Shown: positions 34,631-44,320, numbered from the stretch's first letter. The stretch is 64,000 nucleotides of DNA from Enterococcaceae bacterium OF42-14pH9A (GCA_027692465.1 JAQEYU010000003.1:1-64000); one strand, 5' to 3'. Numbers and translations: made by a program. The notes: generated by a model from the letters alone, not told the origin.

Positions 34631-35731
34631 ATGAGAAAAATCAGCAGTATTTTATTGAGCGTAATCTTTTTAACGGCGCTTTTTTTGGCAGTGATGGTCA
34701 AGGAAACAGCAGATGGCGAGGATTGTTCCCGGATCGCTATGGCAGCGACTTCCCTGACAGAGCCGACGAAAGCGGACTTGCTTCAAACAGAGATTGAAAA
34801 CGAATTGCGCCAGCAGTCTTTTAAGGGGACAGCATTGATCATCAGGGATCGGCAGCTCCTCTATCAGGCGTCTTTCGGGTATGCCGATGTCAAGAAAAAG
34901 CTGCTGAATGCTGAAAACGTTGCTTATCCGATTGCTTCTTTGGAGAAAGTGATAACCGGCGTGATGATTCAACAGCTGGTTTCGGAAAAGCTGGTGACTT
35001 ACGATACCACTGTGGCGGCATTCTATCCGGAGTTGAAAGAGAATCCTCCGATCACCCTGCGTCAGCTTTTAGACCAGACTTCCGGTATCCGGATGACAGA
35101 GAGTACGCCAGATCATCTGCTGACCACTGAAAAAGAGCAGTTGAGCTATACCTTGACTGAACTGACCAGCGGAAACCAGCAAGAGTTTTCCTATACGAAT
35201 GCCAACTATACCCTTTTGGCAGGGATCATCAGCCGCTTGACCGGCAAGAGTTATGAAGAAAACCTGCAGGAGCGCATCATTCGACCATTGCACCTGAACC
35301 ATACCTGGTCGTGGGATCAGCTTCCTGAAAATGCTGTAAAACCGCAAGCTTATCTCCATGAGAAAGGAAAAGATTATCAGCCGGATCCATTTGAAAACAG
35401 TGACCGCTTGTTTTCCAGTCTGCTGGGTGCGGGCAATCTGTATATGACGGCGACTGACATGTGGCGTATGCAGCAGGGAATGACTGATGGTCGGCTGTTG
35501 ACGGAGACAGAATACCGTCAGCTGGCAGATATCGATTCCGAGGAGTACAGCGGCGGGCTGTGGCACACGGCTGGCCGCAAAGTAATTCACGGATCACTGG
35601 GGGGCTTTGATACGGCTGTTTATGGGGATGAAACCAATGAAACGTTGGTGATCCTTTTTGCCAATCAGGCACCGGCTGACGGAGCAGATACCTTGGCAGA
35701 GACGTTGTTTGATCTGGTGAGTCGACATTGA
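34631..35731 (+). CDS. Serine hydrolase of the class C beta-lactamase/PBP fold
   Basis: A 366-residue secreted or membrane-anchored protein (N-terminal hydrophobic segment about 5-23). The SxxK motif is S103-L-E-K106, the second motif Y-T-N appears in FSYTNANYT, and HGSLGG takes the place of the KTG box. Such proteins include D-Ala-D-Ala peptidases, esterases and beta-lactamase-like enzymes, so the substrate is uncertain. ATG at 34631 follows GAGGGGGGAG. It stands alone, upstream of the nucleoid-protein gene. Confidence 0.88.
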   Translation: MRKISSILLSVIFLTALFLAVMVKETADGEDCSRIAMAATSLTEPTKADLLQTEIENELRQQSFKGTALIIRDRQLLYQASFGYADVKKKLLNAENVAYPIASLEKVITGVMIQQLVSEKLVTYDTTVAAFYPELKENPPITLRQLLDQTSGIRMTESTPDHLLTTEKEQLSYTLTELTSGNQQEFSYTNANYTLLAGIISRLTGKSYEENLQERIIRPLHLNHTWSWDQLPENAVKPQAYLHEKGKDYQPDPFENSDRLFSSLLGAGNLYMTATDMWRMQQGMTDGRLLTETEYRQLADIDSEEYSGGLWHTAGRKVIHGSLGGFDTAVYGDETNETLVILFANQAPADGADTLAETLFDLVSRH

Positions 35732-35816
35732 CTTGTTTTTTGGCGGTTGTTTTGTGTAAACTGAATAGGCATGAAAAAAAGCCTCTTTGCAGGTTGTGAA
35801 AAGAAGGAAAGACACT

Positions 35817-36821
35817 ATGGATATTTATTTGAAACAAGCAATTCTCCATTTATTGGATCGGGAGTCAGGGGCGCCGGTTTTCTCCCAAGTACCATTGGAT
35901 CTCACTACCGAGTACATCCGGGAATATTTGACCAAAAAGATCCAAAAACTCTCGACCCCCCAGACCAAGACGGGGATTCTAGCAGAGGAAGCTCCCTTTA
36001 CTAAAATGGTCAAGCAGCTGCCGACAGACTTTGTGACCGTATCGGCAGACGTGACCCAGCGCTGGTATGAGAGTTACAACCAAAGCGAAGATGCGCCGGG
36101 CTGTGATGTTTTTGTTGTCTTGTATGAACTGGATACAGCTCTTCACACGGCTTTTTTGAAGGTGAATTACAATGAAGGCTACACGCATTATGTCGACAGC
36201 GAGGAAGCCGGCTTGAAAAATCAGCTGATTATCAATCGGGCGATTTTGGCCAATAAAACGCAAAAAGCCGATGAAGGCCTGACGATTGACTTGACGACTC
36301 TTGCGTATGAACTGGTGGAAAAAAAGTATACCTTCTCCGGTGAAAAACGTCTGTATTTCTCTACAGAAGTTATCGAGAGTCAACCTCAGCTTTCTCTGGA
36401 GGACAATGTCAAGGTGATCAAGAAGGTGGCGGAGAAAATCGGCAGCAAATTTGATGCACCGAAGCATGATTTGATCGCCGATGTGAAAGAGGCCGTTTAT
36501 GAATCCATCGAAGAGACTGGCGAGCTGGCTGTTGAAGAAGTAGCAGAAAAGGTCTTCAAAGACAATATCACTGCCAAGATGGCATTTAAAGAGGAAGTCG
36601 CAGAAAAAGGGTTTGTGGATCGGGCCCCTTTACTACGGGAGGTCAAAGAACTGACAGAGAAAAAATACGGCAAACAGAAACTGAAACTTTCCAATGGTAT
36701 CGAGTTAATCGTTCCCCTGGAGGTCTATCGTGATCCGAACCTGATTGAGTTTGTCAACAACCCTGACGGTACTATTTCGGTGACCATCAAAAATGTGGAA
36801 GATGTGATCAACCGTCTTTGA
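35817..36821 (+). CDS. Nucleoid-associated protein, NdpA/YejK (NA37) family
   Basis: A 334-residue member of the NA37 family (PF04245), found on the bacterial nucleoid. The N-terminal DIYLKQAILHLLD start and the C-terminal IELIVPLEVY..PNLIEFVNNPDG..SVTIKNV region are characteristic. Its role in Firmicutes is not established. ATG at 35817 follows AGAAGGA at a good distance; a start at 35787 has no site. Confidence 0.82.
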   Translation: MDIYLKQAILHLLDRESGAPVFSQVPLDLTTEYIREYLTKKIQKLSTPQTKTGILAEEAPFTKMVKQLPTDFVTVSADVTQRWYESYNQSEDAPGCDVFVVLYELDTALHTAFLKVNYNEGYTHYVDSEEAGLKNQLIINRAILANKTQKADEGLTIDLTTLAYELVEKKYTFSGEKRLYFSTEVIESQPQLSLEDNVKVIKKVAEKIGSKFDAPKHDLIADVKEAVYESIEETGELAVEEVAEKVFKDNITAKMAFKEEVAEKGFVDRAPLLREVKELTEKKYGKQKLKLSNGIELIVPLEVYRDPNLIEFVNNPDGTISVTIKNVEDVINRL

Positions 36822-36961
36822 CAGTAGCAACGTGACGGCGAGCATTCGACCGTCATGATTTTGGTGACAGGAAACACGGCAAAGTGATAAGCAAAATATC
36901 GGTATGGGTAGGAAGTGCCTGAAAATCCGACCCAGAGGAACTAATGATTGGAGAGAAATCT

Positions 36962-37801
36962 ATGAGCGGACCGCAGCAATGGCCGAAATGTGATCCCAAA
37001 ATTAAGCAGTATATTCAAGGATTTTCCGAATTGCTGCAACGAGAACTAGGACCGGAATTGGTGGGGATCTATCTGCACGGCTCACTTTCTATGGGCAGTT
37101 TTTATGCTCCTAACAGTGATTTAGACTTGATAGGGGTAGTAAAGGCGCCTTTGATAGCACAAAATGCGGACCGGTTGCTGTTAAAAATTGCTGAGCTTTC
37201 GATTGGACGCCCTTTTGCAGGGGATATCGAGTTCAGCTTGATTACAGCCGATACAGCACAAAATCCGCAGGGATCGATCACTTATGAGCTCCATTACAGT
37301 GATTTTTGGCGGGAAGCGATCCTTTCAGGTAGGGTACACTACCAAAAGGAGCAGTATGATAATGATTTGTTTTCTCACCTGACCTACGTCGTTCAGCGGG
37401 GGATTTGTCTGTATGGGGACCCGATTTCAACAGTGTTTTCGCCGGTATCACATGCCTTGTTTATGGACTCCGTCTTTGCCGATCTGGCTGATATTTTAGA
37501 AGAGAATCAACTGTTCCAAAAACCGATCTACGGTCTGCTGAATATCTGTCGCTGTCTACAGCTTATGACTGTTCCTGCAGAAAAAAACGTCTACAGTAAA
37601 GACGAAGGAGCTGCCTGGGGACTTGCCCATCTACCTGTTTATTTTCATCCGCTGATCAGAGCCGCATTGGAGCGCTACCATGGAGAAACCGTGATCGATA
37701 ACGTATCAAATAGTTGCTTTTCAAACGCTTATGGTGGTGAGTTGCAAGCTATTCGAGACTATACCCGAGCGGCTTTGTCGGCAGAAAATCAGCGAATCTA
37801 A
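36962..37801 (+). CDS. Aminoglycoside adenylyltransferase-like nucleotidyltransferase
   Basis: A 279-residue protein with an N-terminal polymerase-beta-type nucleotidyltransferase domain (GIYLHGSLSMG at about 35-45, then the metal-binding pair D53-L-D55) and a C-terminal DUF4111-like helical domain, as in ANT(3'')/ANT(9) enzymes that adenylylate streptomycin or spectinomycin. The fold is clear, but resistance activity is not. ATG at 36962 behind GGAGAG is preferred; ATG at 36944 behind GAGG is a real alternative (285 residues). It is not within a recognisable transposon, so it looks like a chromosomal homologue. Confidence 0.8.
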   Translation: MSGPQQWPKCDPKIKQYIQGFSELLQRELGPELVGIYLHGSLSMGSFYAPNSDLDLIGVVKAPLIAQNADRLLLKIAELSIGRPFAGDIEFSLITADTAQNPQGSITYELHYSDFWREAILSGRVHYQKEQYDNDLFSHLTYVVQRGICLYGDPISTVFSPVSHALFMDSVFADLADILEENQLFQKPIYGLLNICRCLQLMTVPAEKNVYSKDEGAAWGLAHLPVYFHPLIRAALERYHGETVIDNVSNSCFSNAYGGELQAIRDYTRAALSAENQRI

Positions 37802-37802
37802 A

Positions 37803-37893
37803 AAAAGAGCCTGTCAGTATTTTTAAGCAATCACTGTGTGAAGGAGAATTTATTTTTCACACGCAGCGATCTGCAAAATACTGATAGGCTTTT
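37803..37893 (+). terminator. Terminator after the nucleotidyltransferase gene
   Basis: The outer arms GCCTGTCAGTATTTT and AAAATACTGATAGGC (one mismatch) enclose an inner stem CTGTGTGAA/TTCACACGCAG and are followed by TTTT. Confidence 0.82.
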
Positions 37894-37930
37894 AAGATAG
37901 GACCGAAAAGTCAGCAGAAACTATTTTGGA

Positions 37931-38053
37931 TAAGTGCACTGTAATTCACGTCATAAATGCGCAGACTTCGCGCCATATAAGCTTGGTTGTCTTTCTGAAT
38001 TTCGACAAAAAGTCCATAAAAATCTGAGTTCTACCGGAGTTTGCAGATACGTC
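37931..38053 (-). repeat. Dispersed intergenic repeat, truncated copy
   Basis: A reverse-oriented copy from TTCACGTCATAAATGCGCAG to CCGGAGTTTGCAGATACG. It lacks the other terminus and ends at the stop codon of the YxeA-like gene. Confidence 0.65.
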
Positions 38054-38392
38054 TTAGTCCAACTGATCCATGGCTTTTTTCGGTACTTGATCCGGCTGAA
38101 CTTCTTCCCAGCTGAGAACCCCTTTTTGCGGATTGACCAGCAGTTTCAAATAGGCGCCCTGTCGTAAGGGCTGCTTGCGATACTCGTGCATTTCCACTGA
38201 AATCCGATCACCTTGTTCATCATACGCATCCTGACGATAAGTATAGACGGTATCTTCTCCACTGCCGACTTTGTCCCCGTCGTCTTGAATGACGGTATAA
38301 AAGCTGCTGCCGCCGTAGAAATAGTGGTACGTATAGAAACAGCCGGCACAAAAGACTGCCAACGTCAGCAATGCTGCAAACCATTTTTTCAT
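38054..38392 (-). CDS. YxeA-family (DUF1093) secreted protein
   Basis: A 112-residue protein with an N-terminal signal or anchor (LLTLAVFCAGCFYTYHYF; the CAGC stretch could be a lipobox) and the short YxeA-type beta domain with FYTVI, YTYRQDAYDEQG and QGAYLKLLVN. These small exported proteins are often near peptide-resistance genes; their function is unknown. ATG at 38392 follows GAGGTGAG. The longer frame to 38482 has no ribosome binding site. Confidence 0.8.
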   Translation of the reverse strand: MKKWFAALLTLAVFCAGCFYTYHYFYGGSSFYTVIQDDGDKVGSGEDTVYTYRQDAYDEQGDRISVEMHEYRKQPLRQGAYLKLLVNPQKGVLSWEEVQPDQVPKKAMDQLD

Positions 38393-38701
38393 GCTGCTCA
38401 CCTCGTTAAGTAAAATTCCAGCGATGGATGTTGTGGTTTTCTTCACCACAATCTGTGTCATGAATACTTGCCAATGTATCACGTAAGTTGTATTTTACCT
38501 ATGATTTCGGGGGGAAAGTCCGAACAAAATTGAATACACCGGAGTTTTCATACAGATTATTGCGTGCCATCTGACTAGTAAGTAATGACATTTCTACCAA
38601 GACACCAGATTCAGCTTACCTGATAATCTGAATAGAGCACAGGTATGCATATTATTATACCTTATTTGCTCTGCAAAATCGGAATAGATACTGACACAAC
38701 T

Positions 38702-38717
38702 TGGCACATAAATTGCT
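38702..38717 (+). promoter_or_regulatory. Sigma-54 promoter (-24/-12) of the GH36 gene
   Basis: TGGCAC-ATAAA-TTGCT matches the sigma-54 consensus TGGCAC-N5-TTGCW exactly. The start site should lie near 38728, 34 bases before the coding region. An inverted repeat AGGTAT-N10-ATACCT (about 38641-38662) upstream is a candidate activator site. A degenerate dispersed-repeat end (ACACCGGAGTTTTCATACAG) lies near 38535. Confidence 0.85.
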
Positions 38718-38761
38718 TACTGATGAATGAGAAATTGAATGAGAAGTAGAGGTGCTTTTTT

Positions 38762-40843
38762 ATGGAATTGATCGCAACAGTTACTTTTGGTGACATGATA
38801 GCGAATTATTATACTTGTGACGGAAATCTAGAGTGGGTTTTGGTCCCGGCTAAAATGTCAGAAAAAATTCAACTTATGGAACGTCTGAAGAAGGACTCTC
38901 TGATTCAAGCGAAATTGGTTGGAGATGACTACCCTAAAGGATTTTCTACCGGACATACGATGCGTAATTCTAAAACTACAAAGATGTTGAATTTCATTGA
39001 ACAGCAAGTGACAGAGGATAAAGATGGTTTAAAGGTTGATTCAATTATGGAGGACTATCGGGGAAATCAATTTATACATCACGTTCAGTGGAATCACGAA
39101 TATCCGGTTTTGAAAACATGGACGACTTTCAGGAATCAAACCGCCCAAACCCAAAAGCTGGAGTTATTGTCGAGTTTCTCATTGAGCTGTCTCAGCCCTT
39201 TTTCTGGAGGAAACGAGCCTGGGACGTTAGAGTTGGTGAGGTATCGCAGCAAGTGGAGTTCTGAGGGGCGACGTTTGGTGCAGCCGATTGAGGATTTGCA
39301 GTTAGAGCCTTCTTGGAAACCTTCCGGCGTTGGACTAGAAAAATTTGGGCAAATTGGCTCAATGCCGGTTCGAGGCTATTTCCCTTATGCAGCAGTAACA
39401 GATAAGGAGCGACAAGTATCTTGGGCAGTTCGTCTGGCAATCCCGGGTTCCTGGCAAATGGAAGCATATCGATTAGACGAAGATCTGTGTTTATCGGGTG
39501 GACTGGCAGATCGTGACTATGGAGACTGGCTGAAAGAAATAGAACCAGGTGAAAGCTTTGACACACCGCCAGCCTATTTAACCGTCGCCATAGGTCAGGA
39601 ATCAGAGGCATCTCAACGTTTGACAAGTATTCAAAGAGATACGCTCAAACTGGATCATGCATCAGAAGTTGAGTTGGCAGTTCAATTTAATGAGTTTTGT
39701 ACAACGTGGGGAAAGCCGACGGAGCATTCTGTAACAGAGACTCTGAATGCATTGAAGGGTAAAGGAATCAAATACTACGTGATTGATGCCGGGTGGTATG
39801 CTGATCCAAAATTTGGATGGGAACGCAGCCATGGAGACTGGATTTTGAATGAAGAGCAGTTTCCTAATGGCTTGGAACCGGTCTTGGATAAAATTCGTGA
39901 TGCTGGGATGATTCCCGGGATCTGGTTTGAAATTGAAACGGTAGGACGTGACTCAAAGGCAAGTCATCTGTCGGAACACTTATTGAAACGAGATGGTATT
40001 CCGATGACCTGCGGCGATCGTCGTTTTTGGGATATGCGTGATCCCTGGGTTCAGGATTACCTCTTCAACAGAATCATCAGCTTCTTAAAAGAATACAACT
40101 TTGGCTATTTAAAAATTGACTATAATGAGAATTTTGGTCGAGGGTTTGATGATTCTCAACTGTCAATGGGTGAGGCTGGACGTCAGACTCTAGAAGCATC
40201 TCAATCTTTCATCAGGAGAATCAAGGATGAACTACCTGATCTCGTGATTGAAAACTGTTCCTCTGGTGGGCATCGGTTGGAGCCTTCTATGATGGCATTA
40301 ACAGATCTATCCAGTTTTTCTGATGCGCATGAGGCGGAATGTATCCCGATTATTGCAGCTAACCTGCACCATCACCTCCTGCCTCAGCAAAGTCTGATTT
40401 GGGCCGTATTGCGAAAAAAAGATACGTTGAAGCGCTTATACTATTCGATGTCTGCAACATTTCTGGGCAGAATCTGTCTATCCGGAGATGTTCAGCTTTT
40501 GGATAAGGAGCAATGGCAGGTAGTTTCAGATGCGTTGTCCTATTACGAAGAGGTCAGGGATTTGCTGACAAAGGGGTTAACAGAAATCATTGGGAAACCA
40601 CAGCAGACATATCGAGAATTGACCGGATATCAGGTTGTTCTGAGAAAAGGGGCTAAAAAGACTCTTGCCGTAATTCATCAATTTGATACCAAGGAAATTC
40701 TTTTGCCAAAAAGAATTGGTGAAATTCAAAAATCTTACGGCATAGTGAATCAAGGGATTGTATTAAATGAGAATGAAGACAATTACATGATAAGTTTTCC
40801 GGAGCAGATGATGGGTTGCAGTATATTGTTTAATAGACATTGA
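38762..40843 (+). CDS. Alpha-galactosidase, GH36
   Basis: A 693-residue GH36 enzyme that removes alpha-linked galactose. An N-terminal beta-supersandwich is followed by a (beta/alpha)8 barrel with nucleophile D453 in YLKIDYNEN and acid/base candidate D521 in FSDAHE, and a C-terminal beta domain. No signal peptide is seen, so it acts on imported sugars. AGAGGTG lies before ATG at 38762. It is transcribed from a sigma-54 promoter, directly upstream of the activator gene. It is distinct from the second GH36 at 50981 and belongs to a different branch, judging by the catalytic motifs. Confidence 0.93.
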   Translation: MELIATVTFGDMIANYYTCDGNLEWVLVPAKMSEKIQLMERLKKDSLIQAKLVGDDYPKGFSTGHTMRNSKTTKMLNFIEQQVTEDKDGLKVDSIMEDYRGNQFIHHVQWNHEYPVLKTWTTFRNQTAQTQKLELLSSFSLSCLSPFSGGNEPGTLELVRYRSKWSSEGRRLVQPIEDLQLEPSWKPSGVGLEKFGQIGSMPVRGYFPYAAVTDKERQVSWAVRLAIPGSWQMEAYRLDEDLCLSGGLADRDYGDWLKEIEPGESFDTPPAYLTVAIGQESEASQRLTSIQRDTLKLDHASEVELAVQFNEFCTTWGKPTEHSVTETLNALKGKGIKYYVIDAGWYADPKFGWERSHGDWILNEEQFPNGLEPVLDKIRDAGMIPGIWFEIETVGRDSKASHLSEHLLKRDGIPMTCGDRRFWDMRDPWVQDYLFNRIISFLKEYNFGYLKIDYNENFGRGFDDSQLSMGEAGRQTLEASQSFIRRIKDELPDLVIENCSSGGHRLEPSMMALTDLSSFSDAHEAECIPIIAANLHHHLLPQQSLIWAVLRKKDTLKRLYYSMSATFLGRICLSGDVQLLDKEQWQVVSDALSYYEEVRDLLTKGLTEIIGKPQQTYRELTGYQVVLRKGAKKTLAVIHQFDTKEILLPKRIGEIQKSYGIVNQGIVLNENEDNYMISFPEQMMGCSILFNRH

Positions 40844-40876
40844 TATGTAAGCTGGTACTTAAACTTGAGTTGATTG

Positions 40877-41013
40877 TCTAGTGCAGCGTCTGCTTGATAA
40901 TGCTGACCCAGTTCGTAAAGGAGCCCACGCTCTGGATATTGGCAATAGATCGTATTTTATGGTCTATGACAACTTTTTCAAAAATTTGAAATGTCAGCGC
41001 GACACTACACTAG
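40877..41013. repeat. Possible small element with imperfect inverted ends
   Basis: CTAGTGCAGCGTC at 40877 and, on the other strand, CTAGTGTAGTGTC at 41013 form 13-bp ends with two mismatches around 137 bp. It lies in the 395-bp gap between the GH36 gene and the activator and is unrelated to the main dispersed repeat. It may be a decayed mobile element. No clear terminator after the GH36 gene is visible. Confidence 0.35.
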
Positions 41014-41172
41014 TACCTGATTTTACATTTGGTTTGTTATATTTCGGAATAACAATAATAGCGATCGGCTACAATTGAAAAACGGAAAAATGCCATTATT
41101 CCTAAGCGTTCTCTTTTAATAAGACTAGGAATTTTCAAATTTTCTTTATACCTTCGACAGAATAGGAAAAAC

Positions 41173-41200
41173 TTGTATGTGTCGATAACCTATGTATAAT
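41173..41200 (+). promoter_or_regulatory. Sigma-A promoter of the sigma-54 activator gene
   Basis: TTGTAT (41173-41178) and a perfect TATAAT (41195-41200, preceded by TG) are separated by 16 bp, about 40 bp before the start codon. Confidence 0.7.
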
Positions 41201-41238
41201 AATAGAAAACGACGTGTCAAGAAGTGAGGGGGAAAAGA

Positions 41239-43986
41239 ATGTCAAAACAAGAAATACTGAAGTTTTTGAGGGATGCGACTGATGAACTTTCAGAAATTAA
41301 TGGAAGTGAACAATTAACGACTGAGGGAATCTGTGAATCGGCGGGAATTCAACGTAACACCGCCAGCCAGTATCTGAACGAATTTGTAAAAAATCGCATA
41401 GCGTTTAAGGTCAAAACCCGGCCGGCTTTGTTTTTTCACCGAGAGACATTTGAAAGTAAATTTTTCACCGTAACTCAAGACGTATATGAAAGTCTCGATC
41501 AGCTGAGAAACGGCAAAGTCGGAATGTCATTCGCAGACAGCAGGGTGTTCGACTCAATAATTGGTGTTCGATCCAGTCTGCGGATGGCTATCGACCAAAT
41601 TAAAGCTGCGGTAATGTACCCAGGGATTGGGCTACCGATGATGTTTCATGGTGAGACTGGAGTAGGTAAAAGTCTGTTAGCTAAAAAAGCTTATGAATAT
41701 TGCGTGGAGCAGGAATTAGTCGAAGAAAAGGCTGCTTTTTTAGAGTTGAATTGTGCCCAGTATTACCACAACCCTGAACTTTTAAGCAGTATTTTATTCG
41801 GTTATAAAAAAGGAGCATTCACCGGTGCTGTTGAAGACCAAATAGGGATGCTGGAGGCAGCAGATGGTGGTGTGCTGTTTTTGGATGAATGTCATCGCTT
41901 ATCTTCGGAAAGTCAGGAGAAGCTCTTTACTTTTATGGACAGTGGAACGTTTTCCAGAATCGGTGAAAATAACCGTAAACGAAAGGCAAAGGTCCGTCTG
42001 ATTTTTGCAACTACTGAAAATCTGCAAACAAGTTTTTTACGAACTTTTACCCGTCGTGTGCCGGTGACAATCAATATTCCTTCCCTTTCAGAAAGAACTT
42101 CCCAAGAGTTGTTGGAGTATCTTTACACTTTTTTGATTCGGGAAAGCTGCCAGTTCCATAAAGAAATCGTTATTACGCCCTGGATTATTAATCGTATGAT
42201 GTCGCTGACATATCGCGACAATGTGGGAGAATTGAAGAATATGATTAAGATAATCTGTGCCAACGCGTATAGTAAACAAGCCCATAAGCCGATAGTGGTT
42301 ATCAATTCAGAAGCTCTGGAAAACAGTTTACTGTCGAAATTTTTATCCCTCAAAGAAATTGATAATACAGAAAATCGAGACGTGATCATTACACCGGAGA
42401 GTCGTATTGAGGATTTCATGAAGACAGAAAACGAAGAGACGGCTATGATGCGAGGAATCTTCAAAGTCTTTCAACAAGTACTGATCCAGTTTCAGGAAAA
42501 AAAAGTGAGTGTCGATTATGTGATTCTGCAGTTGTCCCGGGAGGCCAGCACCGTCGTGGAGATGCTGGTCTATGATACCCCGAGTGAAGAAAATACATTG
42601 AAACTCCTTCAAGGAACAATCAAAGAGCTGGTCAACTTTTTAGAAACCAATTTCTTTGTAAACATAAGTGGAAATTCCATTATTGCACTGACCAGCTACC
42701 TCTATAAAAGGTCGTCATTTGTCGCCGATCTTCCTGAACTTGATCCCAAAACGTTAGCGATGATCCGTGATTTCATATCAATCAATCTGCTGACAGAGCA
42801 AAAGATTCTTAACGCACTTCTGGAATTGGTAGAATCAAAACTCGATGTTGTATTAACAGATTCCGAAAAGATCCTCTTGGCCTTTTATTTGAAAGGTCTG
42901 GACCTCCAGGTGAAAAAGCCGCTCATTCGTGGAGTGATCTTAGCCCATGGATTTTCCACTGCCAGCTCGATCGCTGACGTGGTGAACCGCTTTATGGAAG
43001 AACACTTGTACGACGCTTTTGATATGCCATTCAACGTTGAATTGGATAAAGTTCAAGACTATATGCAGCATTACCTCAAAACCAATGACTGCAGTAAAGG
43101 TTTAGTAATTTTAGCCGACATGGGTTCATTGATGGTTTTAACAGAAACGTTAGAAGATCACTTAACTGGGCCAATGTTGATGTTAAATAATGTAACTACA
43201 CAACAGGCTCTTTTTGCTGCTGAGATGATCAAGAAGAATACAGACTTGGAAGTAATTGGCGATAAAATCACAGAAAATTTGCATACAGACTATAAAGTGA
43301 TCTATCCCCAACTTACGAAGCCGCCACTGATTATTACAGTTTGTCATACTGGATTAGGTGCTGCACAGCAATTAAAGGATTTTTTAAGCAGCAGTATTCC
43401 ATCTGACCTGGGATATCATGTAGAAGCTGTTGACTACCACTATTTGAAAAAATACGGGAAAGACAACTCTCTTTTTAAGCAATACGATGTGCAGGGGATT
43501 ATTGGTACAGCAGATCCTGGACTTGAAGAGGTCAGTTTTGTTTCTCTTGAAGACCTTATTTCCGGACAGGGGTTGGAAAACATTGACCGTATTTTCTATG
43601 GAATCGAGGATGCCAAGATGCGTAAAAACATCAACGACAATCTTGTGCGTAATCTGTCTATTGAGAGACTGTTATCAGCAATCACAATTTTGGATGTTCA
43701 GCGAGTCATCTCTTACATCGATGAGGCCCTTGCGGAGATCGAACGTCGGTTGAAAGTCAATCTTTTTAATAGTAAAAAAGCTATTCTCTATGTGCATATT
43801 GCCAGTCTTGTGGAAAGATCGATTCGAAATCACGAGATATCGGAATACTTAGGTGAAGAGGATGCTAGTCGAAGTGAAGCTTTGAAGATTATCCAAGAGG
43901 CAATGGAAGATCTGGAAAATGCATATAGCATCAAGATTAGTGAATATGAATTAAACTATCTGTACGATATTATTTTTGATGCTTGA
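41239..43986 (+). CDS. LevR/ManR-type sigma-54-dependent PTS activator
   Basis: A 915-residue activator. It has an HTH (about 20-60), a sigma-54 AAA+ domain (about 105-340) with Walker A GETGVGKS 138-145, GAFTGA 192-197 and Walker B VLFLDE 212-217, then PRD1 (about 470-560), an EIIA-Man-like domain (about 563-690, H570), an EIIB-Gat-like domain (about 696-790, C702) and PRD2 (about 815-915, H853). PRD1 shows YLYKRS preceded by Thr where a His is expected. Family members are switched by PTS phosphorylation and open sigma-54 promoters of mannose-type PTS operons; three such promoters flank this gene. GTG at 41224 is rejected because it overlaps the GAGGGGG site used by ATG 41239. Confidence 0.95.
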   Translation: MSKQEILKFLRDATDELSEINGSEQLTTEGICESAGIQRNTASQYLNEFVKNRIAFKVKTRPALFFHRETFESKFFTVTQDVYESLDQLRNGKVGMSFADSRVFDSIIGVRSSLRMAIDQIKAAVMYPGIGLPMMFHGETGVGKSLLAKKAYEYCVEQELVEEKAAFLELNCAQYYHNPELLSSILFGYKKGAFTGAVEDQIGMLEAADGGVLFLDECHRLSSESQEKLFTFMDSGTFSRIGENNRKRKAKVRLIFATTENLQTSFLRTFTRRVPVTINIPSLSERTSQELLEYLYTFLIRESCQFHKEIVITPWIINRMMSLTYRDNVGELKNMIKIICANAYSKQAHKPIVVINSEALENSLLSKFLSLKEIDNTENRDVIITPESRIEDFMKTENEETAMMRGIFKVFQQVLIQFQEKKVSVDYVILQLSREASTVVEMLVYDTPSEENTLKLLQGTIKELVNFLETNFFVNISGNSIIALTSYLYKRSSFVADLPELDPKTLAMIRDFISINLLTEQKILNALLELVESKLDVVLTDSEKILLAFYLKGLDLQVKKPLIRGVILAHGFSTASSIADVVNRFMEEHLYDAFDMPFNVELDKVQDYMQHYLKTNDCSKGLVILADMGSLMVLTETLEDHLTGPMLMLNNVTTQQALFAAEMIKKNTDLEVIGDKITENLHTDYKVIYPQLTKPPLIITVCHTGLGAAQQLKDFLSSSIPSDLGYHVEAVDYHYLKKYGKDNSLFKQYDVQGIIGTADPGLEEVSFVSLEDLISGQGLENIDRIFYGIEDAKMRKNINDNLVRNLSIERLLSAITILDVQRVISYIDEALAEIERRLKVNLFNSKKAILYVHIASLVERSIRNHEISEYLGEEDASRSEALKIIQEAMEDLENAYSIKISEYELNYLYDIIFDA

Positions 43987-43994
43987 TAAGGAAG

Positions 43995-44020
43995 GAGACT
44001 CTCTGATGGGTCTCTTTTTT
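43995..44020 (+). terminator. Terminator after the activator gene
   Basis: A short stem GAGAC/GTCTC around a 10-nt loop is followed by six T residues, eight bases after the stop codon. Confidence 0.6.
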
Positions 44021-44051
44021 ATATCTTCTGAAAAGATCTTTGCATATTAGG

Positions 44052-44206
44052 GGGTGCTTGAAAACGCCGGGGAATCCAGATTTTTACAGACCTGTCGAAA
44101 TCAAGAAGTAAAGCGCAACTTATGTGGTACAAAGCTGTGCATTTATGACGCAGATTGCGGTGAAAAGGCCCCAAATACCTGCCATTGGAGTTTTCAGACT
44201 TAGCTC
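44052..44206 (+). repeat. Dispersed intergenic repeat, full-length copy (about 155 bp)
   Basis: It starts GTGCTTGAAAACGCCGGGG and ends TTGGAGTTTTCAGACTTAG, with the core AAGTAAAGCGCAACTTATGTGG, AAAGCTGTGCATTTATG and GCAGATTGCGGTGAAAA in between (each part shared with the copy at 60973). The core can fold as GCGCAAC..GCTGTGC. It fills the gap after the activator gene. Downstream of it, AGAGGT-CAGA-ACCTCT (44260-44275) is a perfect 6-4-6 palindrome that may be an activator site. Confidence 0.8.
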
Positions 44207-44320
44207 AGGCTCATTGTAAACGTGAAATCACTGTACTTCTACTCTGATTCGCCAAGCAAAGAGGTCAGAACCTCTGTTTAGAATGTTGTTAAGCAAACCT
44301 AGGCACTTCCAGACACAATC

